Shown here: positions 41,707 through 53,174 of the stretch, piece by piece
Layout of the letters: every line of letters begins with the position of its first letter
Numbering within the stretch: position 1 is the first letter of the stretch
From: Streptomyces sp. NBC_00353
GTDB lineage: Bacteria; Actinomycetota; Actinomycetes; Streptomycetales; Streptomycetaceae
Direction: 5' to 3'
Assembly (NCBI RefSeq): GCF_036108815.1
Contig: NZ_CP107985.1
Span: 6,817,501 to 6,881,500 of the forward strand
Length of the DNA stretch: 64,000 bases
The notes under the pieces: model-generated
The model's input: only the letters and a program-made list of their open reading frames with translations
What the model was told of the DNA's origin: nothing
Databases searched by the model: none
Made by a program: the position numbers and the translations under genes

Positions 41707-42665
41707 TACAGCTCTGAGAGCAGCTGGGCCTTCTTGGCACTGAACTCGTCGTCCGTCACCAGACCCGCCTGGTGCAGCTCCCCGAGGTGCCGGATCCGCT
41801 CGGCGATGTCCGCCGGATCGCGCCGCACCGCACTCGTCGGCACGGCGACGGGCGTGGACTGTTTCCTGCGCACGGACTCCAGTACGGCGGCGGCGAACGG
41901 CAGCGACTCGTGCACCGGGCCGTAGCCGAGCCCGAAGATCACCGCGGCCGGGTCCTGATCGGCCTGGGTGGGCCGTGGGGCCGATGGCTGCGGACCGGCC
42001 GGCGCGGTGTCCGTACGGAGCACCGCCGCACCGTTGCCCGTAACGGGAGACAGGCCCGTGCCCGCCCCGGTGTCCGTGCTCCGAGCGCCTCGTGGCACCA
42101 GTCGCAGATAGCCGTCGAAGGCCTCCGGCGAGCGCCACTCGACCCCGCTCAGCTCGCTGACCGGGAACGTCTGGTCGCCCGCCTTCCACTTCGCCGTGGA
42201 GGCACCCGTCCAGAACCACCGGAAGGAGATCCGGTCCCCGTCGAAGCTGGCCCTGCCGTCGTACGCCTTGAAGTGCATCGGCGCCTCGGGGGCCGCGACC
42301 AGGAACCTTTCGGCGGGCTCCGCCGCGTCCGGGCCGAGCAGCGCGCGCAGCTCGTCCGCGTAGTACTCGGCGAGTGTCTCGCGTTCTGCGGGCAGCACCA
42401 GCCGGTACGGATCGCTGCCGTCCTTCAGCTGCCCGGCCGCGGCCTCCAGCAGTGGATCGGCACCGGGTCTCGGCACCGCATGCAGAACCACCGTGCCTCG
42501 CTTGCCCGGGGTCAGTGTCACCGACGACAACGCCGCGTGCGGAATGCGGCGTTCACGCAGGCTCTGGAAGAGCTTCGGCGTGCGGATTCCCCGTTCGAAG
42601 CGGATGAGCACGGAGTCGGTGTCGAACTCCCAGGTGGCATGAATTCCGGCCAGCACATCACCCAT
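41706..42665 (-). CDS. DUF4429 protein with C-terminal SHOCT domain
   Basis: A 319-residue protein with two DUF4429 modules (about 5-100 and 115-190), each having a beta-rich PH-like fold (ATWEFDTDSVLIRFERG; AYDGRASFDGDRISFRWFWTG). A Pro/Ala-rich linker follows, then a C-terminal SHOCT helix pair (HLGELHQAGLVTDDEFSAKKAQLLSEL), an oligomerisation module. The function is unknown. GAGG sits four bases before the ATG at 42665. The frame is open upstream without similarity. Confidence 0.87.
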   Translation of the reverse strand: MGDVLAGIHATWEFDTDSVLIRFERGIRTPKLFQSLRERRIPHAALSSVTLTPGKRGTVVLHAVPRPGADPLLEAAAGQLKDGSDPYRLVLPAERETLAEYYADELRALLGPDAAEPAERFLVAAPEAPMHFKAYDGRASFDGDRISFRWFWTGASTAKWKAGDQTFPVSELSGVEWRSPEAFDGYLRLVPRGARSTDTGAGTGLSPVTGNGAAVLRTDTAPAGPQPSAPRPTQADQDPAAVIFGLGYGPVHESLPFAAAVLESVRRKQSTPVAVPTSAVRRDPADIAERIRHLGELHQAGLVTDDEFSAKKAQLLSEL

Positions 42666-42750
42666 GTGCCTCATCGTATGCGGCACTCGTCCGCACGTCC
42701 CCCCTCCGAGCGGACCGCAATTCACCGGCGGCTGCGGTGCTCTACGCGCG

Positions 42751-43962
42751 TCAGACGACCTCGGCGCCGGAAATTCCGTCGCGACAGGCGCTGTCGGCGC
42801 TCGCACAGGTCACCGAACCGTATGCGCCGACGCCGATGGCGGCGAAGTTGCTGAGGCTCTCGGTGCCCGGCTCGAAATAGCCGCTGTGCCCGATCGCGTC
42901 GCCCGCCGAGACGACGCGCGCACCGAAGCCGCGGTCCACCGGATCGGCGCCGTGGCCGAGTCCGCCGACCTCCATGTTCGGTACGTCCTGGATCCAGTCG
43001 TCGCGGTCCCGCATCGCCCAGACATCGGCCGTGGTGTGCAGTTGGGCGGCGTTCTTCGCCCGCATGCCGGGGCTGCCCGCGACCGCGATGTCGGCGACCC
43101 TGGACGGCAGTTCGTTGGCGGCGACACCGCACAGCACGGAGCCGTAGCTGTGGCAGAACAGCGAGATCTTCGACGTGCCGGGCAGGGCGTCGACCAGCGC
43201 GGTGAGTCGGACGGCCCCGCGCTCGGCGAGGTTCCCCAAGGCCGCGTCCATCCCGATGCCGGCGGGCGCGGTGTAGTCCGCCCAGGCGATGACCGCGGTC
43301 CGGGTGCCGGGGCTCGCGGCGCGCTCCGCCGCGTACAGCGACTTCGCCATGCCGACGGGTGCGGCGTTGACCTTGGGTCCGGTCCGCTCCAGCGTCAGCA
43401 GGCTGGTGTCGACACCGGGCACGACCAGCGAGACCCGCTCGGCCTCGTCGAGGTCTCCGAACACCTCGGCGGCGTGGCCCTTCCCGGACGGGTCGAACGC
43501 CAGGAAGTGCCGGCCGTGGGCAAGCATCGACCGGAAGCGCTCCATCCGGCGGAACGCGTCGCTGCGGCCGTCGGGGGAGAGCCGCACGTCGTGCACGCGC
43601 TGCTGCTCGACCGCCCGCGCCTGCACCAGGGCCCGCCTGTTGGCGTGGTAGCGCAGGGTGACCGGCGCGCCGTTCAGATTGCCGACGACCAAGGGGTACT
43701 TGTCGGCGAGAGCGGTGCGCTGCGCGGCGGTGAGCGAGGCGAAGAACTGGGCCAGCCGGTACGGGGACGCATCGACGTCCGGCAGGGGGTGACCCGCTAT
43801 CCGGCCCCGCGCCCAGGACGTGAGTGCGATATCGCGTGGCTCGTCGGAGCGTTGGTGACGTACGGCGGTCCAGCCTGTGGTCGCCAGCATCACAAACACG
43901 ACCGCGACGGCGAGAAGTGCGCGCCATGCGGTGAGCGTGGGGGAGGAGTCGAAGGAAGTCAC
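42751..43962 (-). CDS. alpha/beta hydrolase, DUF1023 family, membrane-anchored
   Basis: A protein of about 403 residues. The N-terminus has one membrane segment (LLAVAVVFVMLATTGW), and the hydrolase domain contains the nucleophile elbow CHSYGSVLCG. The family is common in actinobacteria as cutinase-like or lipase-like esterases, mostly uncharacterised. The GTG at 43962 (VTSFDSSPTLTAWR) is preferred because the -10-like TAATGT ends eight bases ahead of it and it needs no ribosome binding site; in-frame starts at 43972-44019 are alternatives. The C-terminal Cys pairs suggest an extracellular location. Confidence 0.8.
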   Translation of the reverse strand: MTSFDSSPTLTAWRALLAVAVVFVMLATTGWTAVRHQRSDEPRDIALTSWARGRIAGHPLPDVDASPYRLAQFFASLTAAQRTALADKYPLVVGNLNGAPVTLRYHANRRALVQARAVEQQRVHDVRLSPDGRSDAFRRMERFRSMLAHGRHFLAFDPSGKGHAAEVFGDLDEAERVSLVVPGVDTSLLTLERTGPKVNAAPVGMAKSLYAAERAASPGTRTAVIAWADYTAPAGIGMDAALGNLAERGAVRLTALVDALPGTSKISLFCHSYGSVLCGVAANELPSRVADIAVAGSPGMRAKNAAQLHTTADVWAMRDRDDWIQDVPNMEVGGLGHGADPVDRGFGARVVSAGDAIGHSGYFEPGTESLSNFAAIGVGAYGSVTCASADSACRDGISGAEVV

Positions 43963-44186
43963 TGCCGCCCACATTAGGAGACGCGCGACGGCAGCTGTGA
44001 AGCGGGTGACGCACATCACCCGTCGATGGGGAATTGGAGGGGCGCTTCCTTACGCTCCGTGCGCGCCTCGCGCACGCTCCGGCGAACTCCCACGCCTGGC
44101 GGTCGCCCCATGTGGCAGTCCTGGCAAGGCTGTTGTGAAGTCTGTCATGTTCGCCTTTGAGGTGTTCGGCACATTCGGGTGCGGAA

Positions 44187-44882
44187 CTACCCGGCGGAGG
44201 TGTGAGGTGTCTCGGCCGTCCGTTCGACCGGTGTGCGCCAGTTCCCCGCGAGCGCCGCTCCGAGGTGGTCCAGGTAGGTCTCGGTCAGCGTCCGCAGTGA
44301 GTCGACGCTGGTGTCCCGCCCCTGCCCCCACAGCTGCCCGGTCACCCGCATCACGCCGGAGAATGCGGCGACGGCGACCCGCGGCCGCGGGTCCGTCGCG
44401 ATGTCGAGACCCTCGCGCGCGGCGATCACCTCGGCGATCTGGTTCTCCAGATCGATGCTGCGCCGCAGATGGGCCGCGAGCAGGGAGGGGGTCGACTCGA
44501 TCATCCGGTACGTACGCATGTGGAGTTCGACCGTGACGAGTTCCTCGATCGCCTCGCCGATGCTGTTCCATGCGCACAGCACCGCGCTGCGCATGGCTTC
44601 GAACGGACTTTCCGCGGCGGGTCGTCGGCGCAGCTCCGAGAGGAAGCGCGACTCCACCATCTCCTGGACGGCGAAGGCGGTCTCCTCCTTGCTGGCGAAG
44701 TAGCGGAAGAAGGTGCGCTGGGAGACGTCGACGGCGTCGACGATCTCGTCGACGGTGGTCTCCTCGTACCCCTGGGTGGTGAAGAGCTCGAGAGCGGCGT
44801 GCAGCAAGGCGTCCCGGGTGCGTCGCTTCTTGCGCTCGCGCAGCCCGGTCGGGTGCTCCACGGCTCGCTGCCCGTCGGTCAC
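44187..44882 (-). CDS. TetR-family regulator of a DHA2 efflux pump
   Basis: A 231-residue repressor with helix-turn-helix ETTVDEIVDAVDVSQRTFFRYF at about 40-62 and a helical sensor domain. It is divergent from the MFS efflux gene. Its probable operator, TGTCAGTGACTGACA, lies in the spacer of the pump promoter. AAGAGGA precedes the GTG start. Confidence 0.93.
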   Translation of the reverse strand: MTDGQRAVEHPTGLRERKKRRTRDALLHAALELFTTQGYEETTVDEIVDAVDVSQRTFFRYFASKEETAFAVQEMVESRFLSELRRRPAAESPFEAMRSAVLCAWNSIGEAIEELVTVELHMRTYRMIESTPSLLAAHLRRSIDLENQIAEVIAAREGLDIATDPRPRVAVAAFSGVMRVTGQLWGQGRDTSVDSLRTLTETYLDHLGAALAGNWRTPVERTAETPHTSAG

Positions 44883-44940
44883 TGAACTGGTCCTCTTTCT
44901 GGTATTTTGTCCGACTTGGTGAACCTGTGAGCTACGAGAC

Positions 44941-44992
44941 AGTTACCGACTTGTGAAACAGTTTGTCAACTGTCAGTGACTGACACTAATCT
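44941..44992. promoter_or_regulatory. overlapping divergent promoters with TetR operator
   Basis: Rightward: TTGTCA (44963-44968), 17-18 bases, then TAATCT (44987-44992). Leftward: TTGACA (44969-44964), 17 bases, then GTAACT (44946-44941). The odd-length perfect palindrome TGTCAGTGACTGACA (44971-44985) lies between the rightward -35 and -10 boxes, where a bound repressor would block the pump promoter. Confidence 0.72.
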
Positions 44993-46610
44993 CCCGGGCA
45001 TGACTAGTCAGACCACCGTAGAAAAGGCGTCGCGGGAGCCGCAGGACACCCTCGCTCCCGCCCCGGCCAAGGGGCTGCGCGGCCACCCCTGGCTGACGCT
45101 CTTCTCCGTGGCCATCGGCGTGATGATGGTCGCGCTCGACGGCACGATCGTCGCGATCGCCAACCCCGCCATCCAGCAGGACCTGGGCGCCTCGCTCGCC
45201 CAGGTCCAGTGGATCACCAATGGCTACATGCTCGCACTCGCGGTCTCCCTGATCACCGCGGGCAAGCTCGGTGACCGGTTCGGCCACCGCCAGACCTTCC
45301 TGATCGGGGTCGTGGGCTTCGCCGCGGCCTCGGGGGCCATCGGCCTCTCCAGCAGCGTGGCCCTGGTGATCACGTTGCGGGTGCTGCAGGGCCTCTTCGG
45401 CGCCCTGCTGATGCCGGCCGCGCTCGGCCTGCTGCGCGCCACCTTCCCGGCCGAGAAGCTGAACATGGCCATCGGTATCTGGGGCATGGTCATCGGCGCC
45501 TCGACCGCGGGCGGCCCGATCCTCGGCGGTGTGCTCGTCGAGCACGTCAGCTGGCAGTCCGTCTTCTTCATCAACGTGCCGGTCGGTGTGATCGCACTCC
45601 TGCTCGGCGTGGTGATCCTCAAGGACCACCGGGCCGAGAACGCCCCGCGCTCCTTCGACATCGGCGGCATCGTGCTGCTGTCGCAGGCGATGTTCTGCCT
45701 GATCTGGGCCCTCATCAAGGGTGCCGAGTGGGGCTGGGGCGACTTCAAGACGGTCGGCTTCCTGGCGGCCGCCGTGGGCCTGTTCGCGGTGTTCGCCTTC
45801 TCGCAGAAGAACGTCAGGGAACCGCTGGTCCCGCTGGCCATGTTCCGCTCCGTGGCGCTGTCCGCGGGTGTGGTCCTGATGGTGCTGATGGCATTCGCCT
45901 TCCTGGGCGGACTGTTCTTCGTCACCTTCTACCTGCAGAACGTGCACGGCATGAAGGCCGTCGACGCGGGTCTGCACCTGCTGCCGCTGACCGGCATGAT
46001 GATCGTCGGCTCCCCGCTCGCGGGCGTGCTGATCACCAAGTTCGGCCCGCGCGTCCCGCTCGTCGGCGGCATGGTGTGCACCGCGGTCGCCATGTTCGGG
46101 ATGTCGCAGCTGGACACCGGCACCGGCACGGCGACGATGTCCATCTGGTTCGGTCTGCTCGGCCTCGGCCTCGCCCCGGTAATGGTCGGCGCCACCGAGG
46201 TCATCGTGGGCAACGCCCCGATGGAGCTCTCCGGTGTCGCGGGTGGTCTGCAGCAGGCCTCCATGCAGGTCGGCGGCAGTCTCGGTACGGCGGTGCTGGG
46301 CGCGGTCATGGCCTCCCAGGTCGACTCCCACCTCGCCGGCAACTGGGCGGACGCGAAGCTTCCGCCGCTCTCGCCCCAGCAGCTGGACCAGGCGTCCTCG
46401 GCCGTCGAGGTCGGCATTCCGCCGGTGGGATCCGGCGTGCCCGCGCCGGTCGTGGAGAAGATCACGGGCGTCGCACATGACACGTTCGTGTCCGGCATGA
46501 GCACCGCGTTCATGGTCGCCGGCATCGTCGCGGTGGTCGCGGCGCTGGTCGCCACGCTCACCAAGCGCGGTGAGAACGCCGAGGCAGGCGCGGGCGCAGG
46601 CCACATCTGA
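44976..46610 (+). CDS. DHA2-family MFS multidrug exporter (14 TMS)
   Basis: A 544-residue drug:H+ antiporter. It has the DHA2 hallmarks LDGTIVAIANPAIQQDLGAS in helix 1, GKLGDRFGHRQTF after helix 2, and VGVIALLLG in helix 5, with about 14 hydrophobic segments. The GTG at 44976 lies inside the predicted promoter. The ATG at 45000 (MTSQTTVEKASR) coincides with the expected transcription start and is the more likely true start, giving 536 residues from a leaderless mRNA. The divergent TetR gene is its probable repressor. Confidence 0.92.
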   Translation: MTDTNLPGMTSQTTVEKASREPQDTLAPAPAKGLRGHPWLTLFSVAIGVMMVALDGTIVAIANPAIQQDLGASLAQVQWITNGYMLALAVSLITAGKLGDRFGHRQTFLIGVVGFAAASGAIGLSSSVALVITLRVLQGLFGALLMPAALGLLRATFPAEKLNMAIGIWGMVIGASTAGGPILGGVLVEHVSWQSVFFINVPVGVIALLLGVVILKDHRAENAPRSFDIGGIVLLSQAMFCLIWALIKGAEWGWGDFKTVGFLAAAVGLFAVFAFSQKNVREPLVPLAMFRSVALSAGVVLMVLMAFAFLGGLFFVTFYLQNVHGMKAVDAGLHLLPLTGMMIVGSPLAGVLITKFGPRVPLVGGMVCTAVAMFGMSQLDTGTGTATMSIWFGLLGLGLAPVMVGATEVIVGNAPMELSGVAGGLQQASMQVGGSLGTAVLGAVMASQVDSHLAGNWADAKLPPLSPQQLDQASSAVEVGIPPVGSGVPAPVVEKITGVAHDTFVSGMSTAFMVAGIVAVVAALVATLTKRGENAEAGAGAGHI

Positions 46611-46673
46611 TCCCGCCGCCGGTCGTCGCCGACCCCTCGCGCCGATGACGCCCGAGCGTCAACACAGCGGATA

Positions 46674-46709
46674 CGACAGCCCCGCCGGACCTCTCCGGCG
46701 GGGCTGTCG
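46674..46709 (+). terminator. terminator after the DHA2 exporter
   Basis: A perfect 15-base stem (46674-46688/46695-46709) with loop ACCTCT. Confidence 0.85.
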
Positions 46710-46807
46710 CCTATCCGGGTGGTGTGGCCCGGAGCCCCTTCCGGTGAAGCTGCCGCGCAGGTCAGGGTGCGTGCAACTGATCCACACCACCACGGGGGTT
46801 GATTGAT

Positions 46808-47194
46808 ATGCGTACGACCGTCCTTGCCGCCGTACTGACCGCCACCGCCCTGATCCCACCGGCCGCTTCGGCGTCACAGACCGCACCGGCCGCGCACGCG
46901 GCGCCGGTCCGTCTCGGGACATGCGGGAGCGGTCAGCTCTGCCTCTGGGCGAAGCCGGACTTCACCGGCGCCCGGCAGATCCATGAACTGTCGGACACCG
47001 GCATCGAGAGCTGTGTCCCGCTGCCGCCGGGCAGCAAGGCCCAGGCGCTCGCCAACCGCACCGGCCGTCCCGTCACCACCTACCAGTCCGCGGAGTGCGC
47101 CGAGACCGGCGAGTTCGAGACGTATCCGGGCGGCGGGACCTGGGTGCCGCAGTCCCCGTACCAGGTCAGGGCATTCAAGATCTGGGAGAACTGA
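46808..47194 (+). CDS. small secreted protein of the peptidase-inhibitor I36 type
   Basis: A 128-residue exported protein. The signal peptide is MRTTVLAAVLTATALIPPA with cleavage near ASA-SQ. The mature part has four Cys (TCGSGQLC, ESCVP, AECAE) and the LCLWAKPDFTGARQI motif typical of I36/SMPI-like beta-gamma-crystallin folds, which in Streptomyces inhibit metalloproteinases. Inhibitor activity is inferred from family only. A TTG start nine bases upstream is an alternative. Confidence 0.8.
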   Translation: MRTTVLAAVLTATALIPPAASASQTAPAAHAAPVRLGTCGSGQLCLWAKPDFTGARQIHELSDTGIESCVPLPPGSKAQALANRTGRPVTTYQSAECAETGEFETYPGGGTWVPQSPYQVRAFKIWEN

Positions 47195-47217
47195 CCGCGG
47201 AGCCGACCGGGGAACGC

Positions 47218-47252
47218 CGAAGGGCGGCGGACCAGAGGTCCGCCGCCCTTCG
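47218..47252. terminator. bidirectional terminator between I36 gene and aceE
   Basis: A perfect 16-base stem CGAAGGGCGGCGGACC/GGTCCGCCGCCCTTCG with loop AGA. Confidence 0.92.
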
Positions 47253-47276
47253 ACTCGGCTCGTCCGCCGGTCGTGC

Positions 47277-50009
<2,733 letters not shown>

Positions 50010-50508
50010 GCTGTTCCTTCGCTGTTCGGTGGTGCTCTACGGGGCCTGATAACGGGAGGCATGCCCCCGGGATGTATGCATGTACGTCATCACCATCGTG
50101 TACCGCGAGGACGCAAACGTCATCTCTACCCAGGGGTAACCGTCAGGTTGTGAGACATCACGTCCGGTACGCGAGGAGGGTCCGGCAGACGGGTGGGACC
50201 AAACCGCAACCATACGCCCAACCCGTCCAAGCGTTCCCAAAGGCTGTTCGACACCGATTGGCGGACCGAAACGGCATAAGCTGTTCAAGGACGTAATGCT
50301 GTTCAAGCACGTAAAGGGTGTGGACGGCAGCGCCTGGCCCCGCAAGGGACATGCCGATCGTGCGGCGACGTGGCAGGGAACGTCACCGTTTAGGCGGTCT
50401 CGCACGCTGGGTACTTGCGCGATCCGCCGCGCCCGTGTGGACTACGGCCAACGCCCCGCGCACGCGCGTGGCTGAAGCATTTTCCGAAACATGATCAGGA
50501 GGCAACCC
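50010..50508. other. divergent intergenic region between aceE and DUF3052 gene
   Basis: About 500 bases without a gene, holding the promoters of aceE (leftward) and the DUF3052 gene (rightward). The only structured element I see is a direct repeat: CTGTTCAAGGACGTAAT at 50281 and CTGTTCAAGCACGTAAA at 50299, period 18. This could be a regulator binding site. Confidence 0.55.
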
Positions 50509-50946
50509 GTGAGCGCGACCGCGGACCACGCGGAGGAACGGACCAACTCGGCTGCACGGCTGGGGTTCGAGCCCGGACAGGTGGTCCAGGAGATCGGCTA
50601 CGACGACGACGTCGAGCAGGAGCTCCGTGAGGGCATTGAGGCCACTACCGGCCAGGAACTCGTCGATGAGGACTACGACGACGTCGCTGACGTCGTTCTG
50701 CTCTGGTTCCGCGACGAGGACGGCGACCTTACGGACGCGCTGGTGGATGCCATTGGTCTGATCGAGGACGGCGGTGCGGTCTGGCTGATGACGCCGAAGA
50801 CCGGCCGCGAGGGATACGTCGAACCGAGCGACATCAACGAGGCTGCACAGACAGCCGGTCTTTCCCAGACCAAGAGCATCAATGCGGGCAAGGACTGGAC
50901 GGGCAGCCGTCTTGTCACCCCGAAGTCGGCCAAAGCCAAGCGCTGA
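50509..50946 (+). CDS. DUF3052 family acidic protein
   Basis: A strongly acidic 145-residue cytoplasmic protein of the actinobacterial DUF3052 family: it includes LGFEPGQVVQEIGYDDDVEQ, VVLLWFRDEDGDLTDAL and VWLMTPKTGREGYVEPSDI, ending in a basic tail (KSAKAKR). The function is unknown. AGGAGG lies six bases ahead of the GTG start. It is conserved next to aceE in streptomycetes from memory. Confidence 0.88.
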   Translation: MSATADHAEERTNSAARLGFEPGQVVQEIGYDDDVEQELREGIEATTGQELVDEDYDDVADVVLLWFRDEDGDLTDALVDAIGLIEDGGAVWLMTPKTGREGYVEPSDINEAAQTAGLSQTKSINAGKDWTGSRLVTPKSAKAKR

Positions 50947-50961
50947 ACCGCACTCACCACG

Positions 50962-50994
50962 AGGCCCCCGCCGGTCGTGCACCGGCGGGGGCCT
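50962..50994 (+). terminator. terminator after the DUF3052 gene
   Basis: A 14-base perfect stem AGGCCCCCGCCGGT/ACCGGCGGGGGCCT with loop CGTGC. Confidence 0.9.
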
Positions 50995-51135
50995 TCGTAT
51001 GCCCGGGAGCGGGCCCGCAGGCGCCGGTACGTGGGTGGCGTGTGGCCCGCCGAGGGGCCCGCGGGTGGGCTCTGCGTAGGGTGGGAGTCCACCCGGACAG
51101 CCCAGCCCGGTGAAGCAGTGAAGGGACGCGTATCC

Positions 51136-51594
51136 ATGGCGATCGAGGTCGGTACCAAGGCCCCGGATTTCGAGCTCAAGGACAACCACGGCCGGACCGT
51201 GAAGCTCTCCGACTTCCGCGGCGAGAAGAACGTGGTCCTGCTGTTCTACCCGTTCGCCTTCACCGGCGTGTGCACGGGTGAGCTCTGCGCCCTCCGCGAC
51301 GAACTGCCGAAGTTCGAGAACGACGACACGCAGCTCCTCGCCGTCTCCAACGACTCCATCCACACCCTCCGTGTCTTCGCCGAGCAGGAGGGCCTCGAGT
51401 ACCCGCTGGTCTCGGACTTCTGGCCGCACGGCGAGACCTCGCGTGCCTACGGCGTCTTCGACGAGGAGAAGGGCTGTGCGGTGCGCGGCACCTTCATCAT
51501 CGACAAGGAGGGCGTGGTGCGCTGGACCGTCGTCAACGGCCTGCCCGACGCGCGCGACCTCAACGAGTACATCAAGGCCCTCGACGCGATCTGA
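51136..51594 (+). CDS. AhpE-type peroxiredoxin
   Basis: A 152-residue thiol peroxidase with a thioredoxin fold. The peroxidatic Cys lies in FAFTGVCTGELCALRDEL, and the second Cys of this motif is the candidate resolving residue, as in AhpE/PrxQ-like enzymes. RGTFIIDKEGVVRW is the closing family motif. AAGGGA is ahead of the ATG. It precedes the Ter genes, consistent with a shared oxidative-stress response, although no direct link is seen. Confidence 0.9.
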   Translation: MAIEVGTKAPDFELKDNHGRTVKLSDFRGEKNVVLLFYPFAFTGVCTGELCALRDELPKFENDDTQLLAVSNDSIHTLRVFAEQEGLEYPLVSDFWPHGETSRAYGVFDEEKGCAVRGTFIIDKEGVVRWTVVNGLPDARDLNEYIKALDAI

Positions 51595-51764
51595 TCCGGA
51601 TCCGGCGGATCTTCCGGCGACGATCCGGACGATCTCCCGGCCTCCCGGCCAAAAGCCTGTTTTGGCCGGGAACCGGTCACTAGGATCCACTCGTTGATCC
51701 GATGCCAACGCACGATGGAGGCGCCGGCACCTGTCGGCCTCTAATGAAACCAATGGGAGGACTC

Positions 51765-52340
51765 GTGGGAGTCAGCCTCAGCAAGGGCGGCAACGTCTCG
51801 CTGACCAAGGCCGCGCCCAACCTGACCGCGGTCATCGTCGGTCTCGGCTGGGATGCCCGTACCACCACCGGCGGAGACTTCGACCTCGACGCCAGCGCCC
51901 TGCTGACGAACGCGGCGGGCAAGGTCGGCAACGACGGGAATTTCGTCTTCTTCAACAACCTCAAGAGCCCCGACGGCTCCGTCGAGCACACCGGTGACAA
52001 TCTCACCGGTGAGGGCGAGGGCGACGACGAGGTCATCAAGGTGAACCTGGCCGGCGTTCCGGCCGATGTCGACAAGATCGTCTTCCCGGTCTCGATCTAT
52101 GAGGCCGAGTCCCGCCAGCAGAGCTTCGGCCAGGTGCGCAATGCGTACATCCGCGTGGTCAACCAGGCCGACAACAGCGAGCTCGCGCGGTACGACCTGA
52201 GCGAGGACGCCTCGACGGAGACCGCCATGGTCTTCGGCGAGCTGTACCGCAACGGTGCGGAGTGGAAGTTCCGTGCCATCGGTCAGGGTTACGCCTCGGG
52301 TCTGCGCGGCATCGCGCAGGACTTCGGCGTCAACGTCTGA
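51765..52340 (+). CDS. terD: TerD-family calcium-binding stress protein, copy 1
   Basis: A 191-residue TerD protein. Two acidic metal-binding segments are intact: DFDLDASALL near residue 40 and GDNLTGEGEGDDE near residue 80. Such proteins bind Ca2+ and act in tellurite and general stress responses, and in Streptomyces TerD affects differentiation (recalled). GGGAGG is four bases ahead of the GTG. A second, closely similar copy follows after 187 bp, pointing to a tandem duplication. Confidence 0.93.
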   Translation: MGVSLSKGGNVSLTKAAPNLTAVIVGLGWDARTTTGGDFDLDASALLTNAAGKVGNDGNFVFFNNLKSPDGSVEHTGDNLTGEGEGDDEVIKVNLAGVPADVDKIVFPVSIYEAESRQQSFGQVRNAYIRVVNQADNSELARYDLSEDASTETAMVFGELYRNGAEWKFRAIGQGYASGLRGIAQDFGVNV

Positions 52341-52527
52341 GCACGGCCCAGAAGGCGTGACCGGGCGGCGCCTGCGAAAGCACTGCCCGGGCCACGTCCA
52401 GCACGTCCCCGTCCGGCGCCGCACCCAGTGCGGCGCCGGACGCGCACAACAGACGGTCCGTCGACGGTCGGTTCATCGATAGACGGTCACTGACAGACGG
52501 TTCATCGACTCGGGGAGGACACACACC
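52341..52527. repeat. short direct repeats between the two terD genes
   Basis: Variants of GACGGTTCATCGA and AGACGGTC recur three to four times between 52450 and 52512, just ahead of the ribosome binding site of the second terD. They could serve as binding sites or be slippage debris. Confidence 0.5.
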
Positions 52528-53103
52528 ATGGGCGTCACGCTCGCCAAGGGAGGCAATGTCTCCCTCTCCAAGGCCGCACCCAACCTCACCCAGGTGCTCG
52601 TCGGCCTCGGCTGGGACGCGCGATCCACCACCGGAGCCGACTTCGACCTCGACGCCAGCGCGCTGCTGTGCCAGTCGGGCCGGGTGCTGGGCGACGAGTG
52701 GTTCGTCTTCTACAACAACCTCACGAGCCCCGACGGCTCCGTGGAGCACACGGGCGACAATCTCACCGGTGAGGGCGAGGGCGACGACGAGTCGATCATC
52801 GTGAACCTCACTCAGGTGCCCGCCCACTGCGACAAGATCGTTTTTCCGGTCTCCATCCATGAGGCCGACAACCGCGGGCAGACTTTCGGCCAGGTCAGCA
52901 ATGCGTTCATCCGTGTGGTGAACCAGGCGGACGGCCAGGAACTCGCGCGCTACGACCTCAGTGAGGACGCCTCGACGGAGACCGCGATGATCTTCGGCGA
53001 GCTCTACCGGTACAACGGCGAATGGAAGTTCCGTGCGGTGGGACAGGGGTACGCGTCGGGGCTGCGAGGCATCGCTCTAGACTTCGGGGTCAACGTTTCG
53101 TAA
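52528..53103 (+). CDS. terD: TerD-family calcium-binding stress protein, copy 2
   Basis: A 191-residue paralogue of the preceding protein with the same metal-binding segments (DFDLDASALL, GDNLTGEGEGDDE) and C-terminus GLRGIALDFGVNVS. It differs by two Cys (LLCQSG, VPAHCDK) absent from copy 1, which might add redox sensitivity. GGGGAGGA lies ahead of the ATG. Confidence 0.93.
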   Translation: MGVTLAKGGNVSLSKAAPNLTQVLVGLGWDARSTTGADFDLDASALLCQSGRVLGDEWFVFYNNLTSPDGSVEHTGDNLTGEGEGDDESIIVNLTQVPAHCDKIVFPVSIHEADNRGQTFGQVSNAFIRVVNQADGQELARYDLSEDASTETAMIFGELYRYNGEWKFRAVGQGYASGLRGIALDFGVNVS

Positions 53104-53174
53104 AGCCGCGCACGGCGCGGGGGAGCCCCGCACACACCCGGGGGAGACCCGTTACATACACGATGGGGTAGCCA

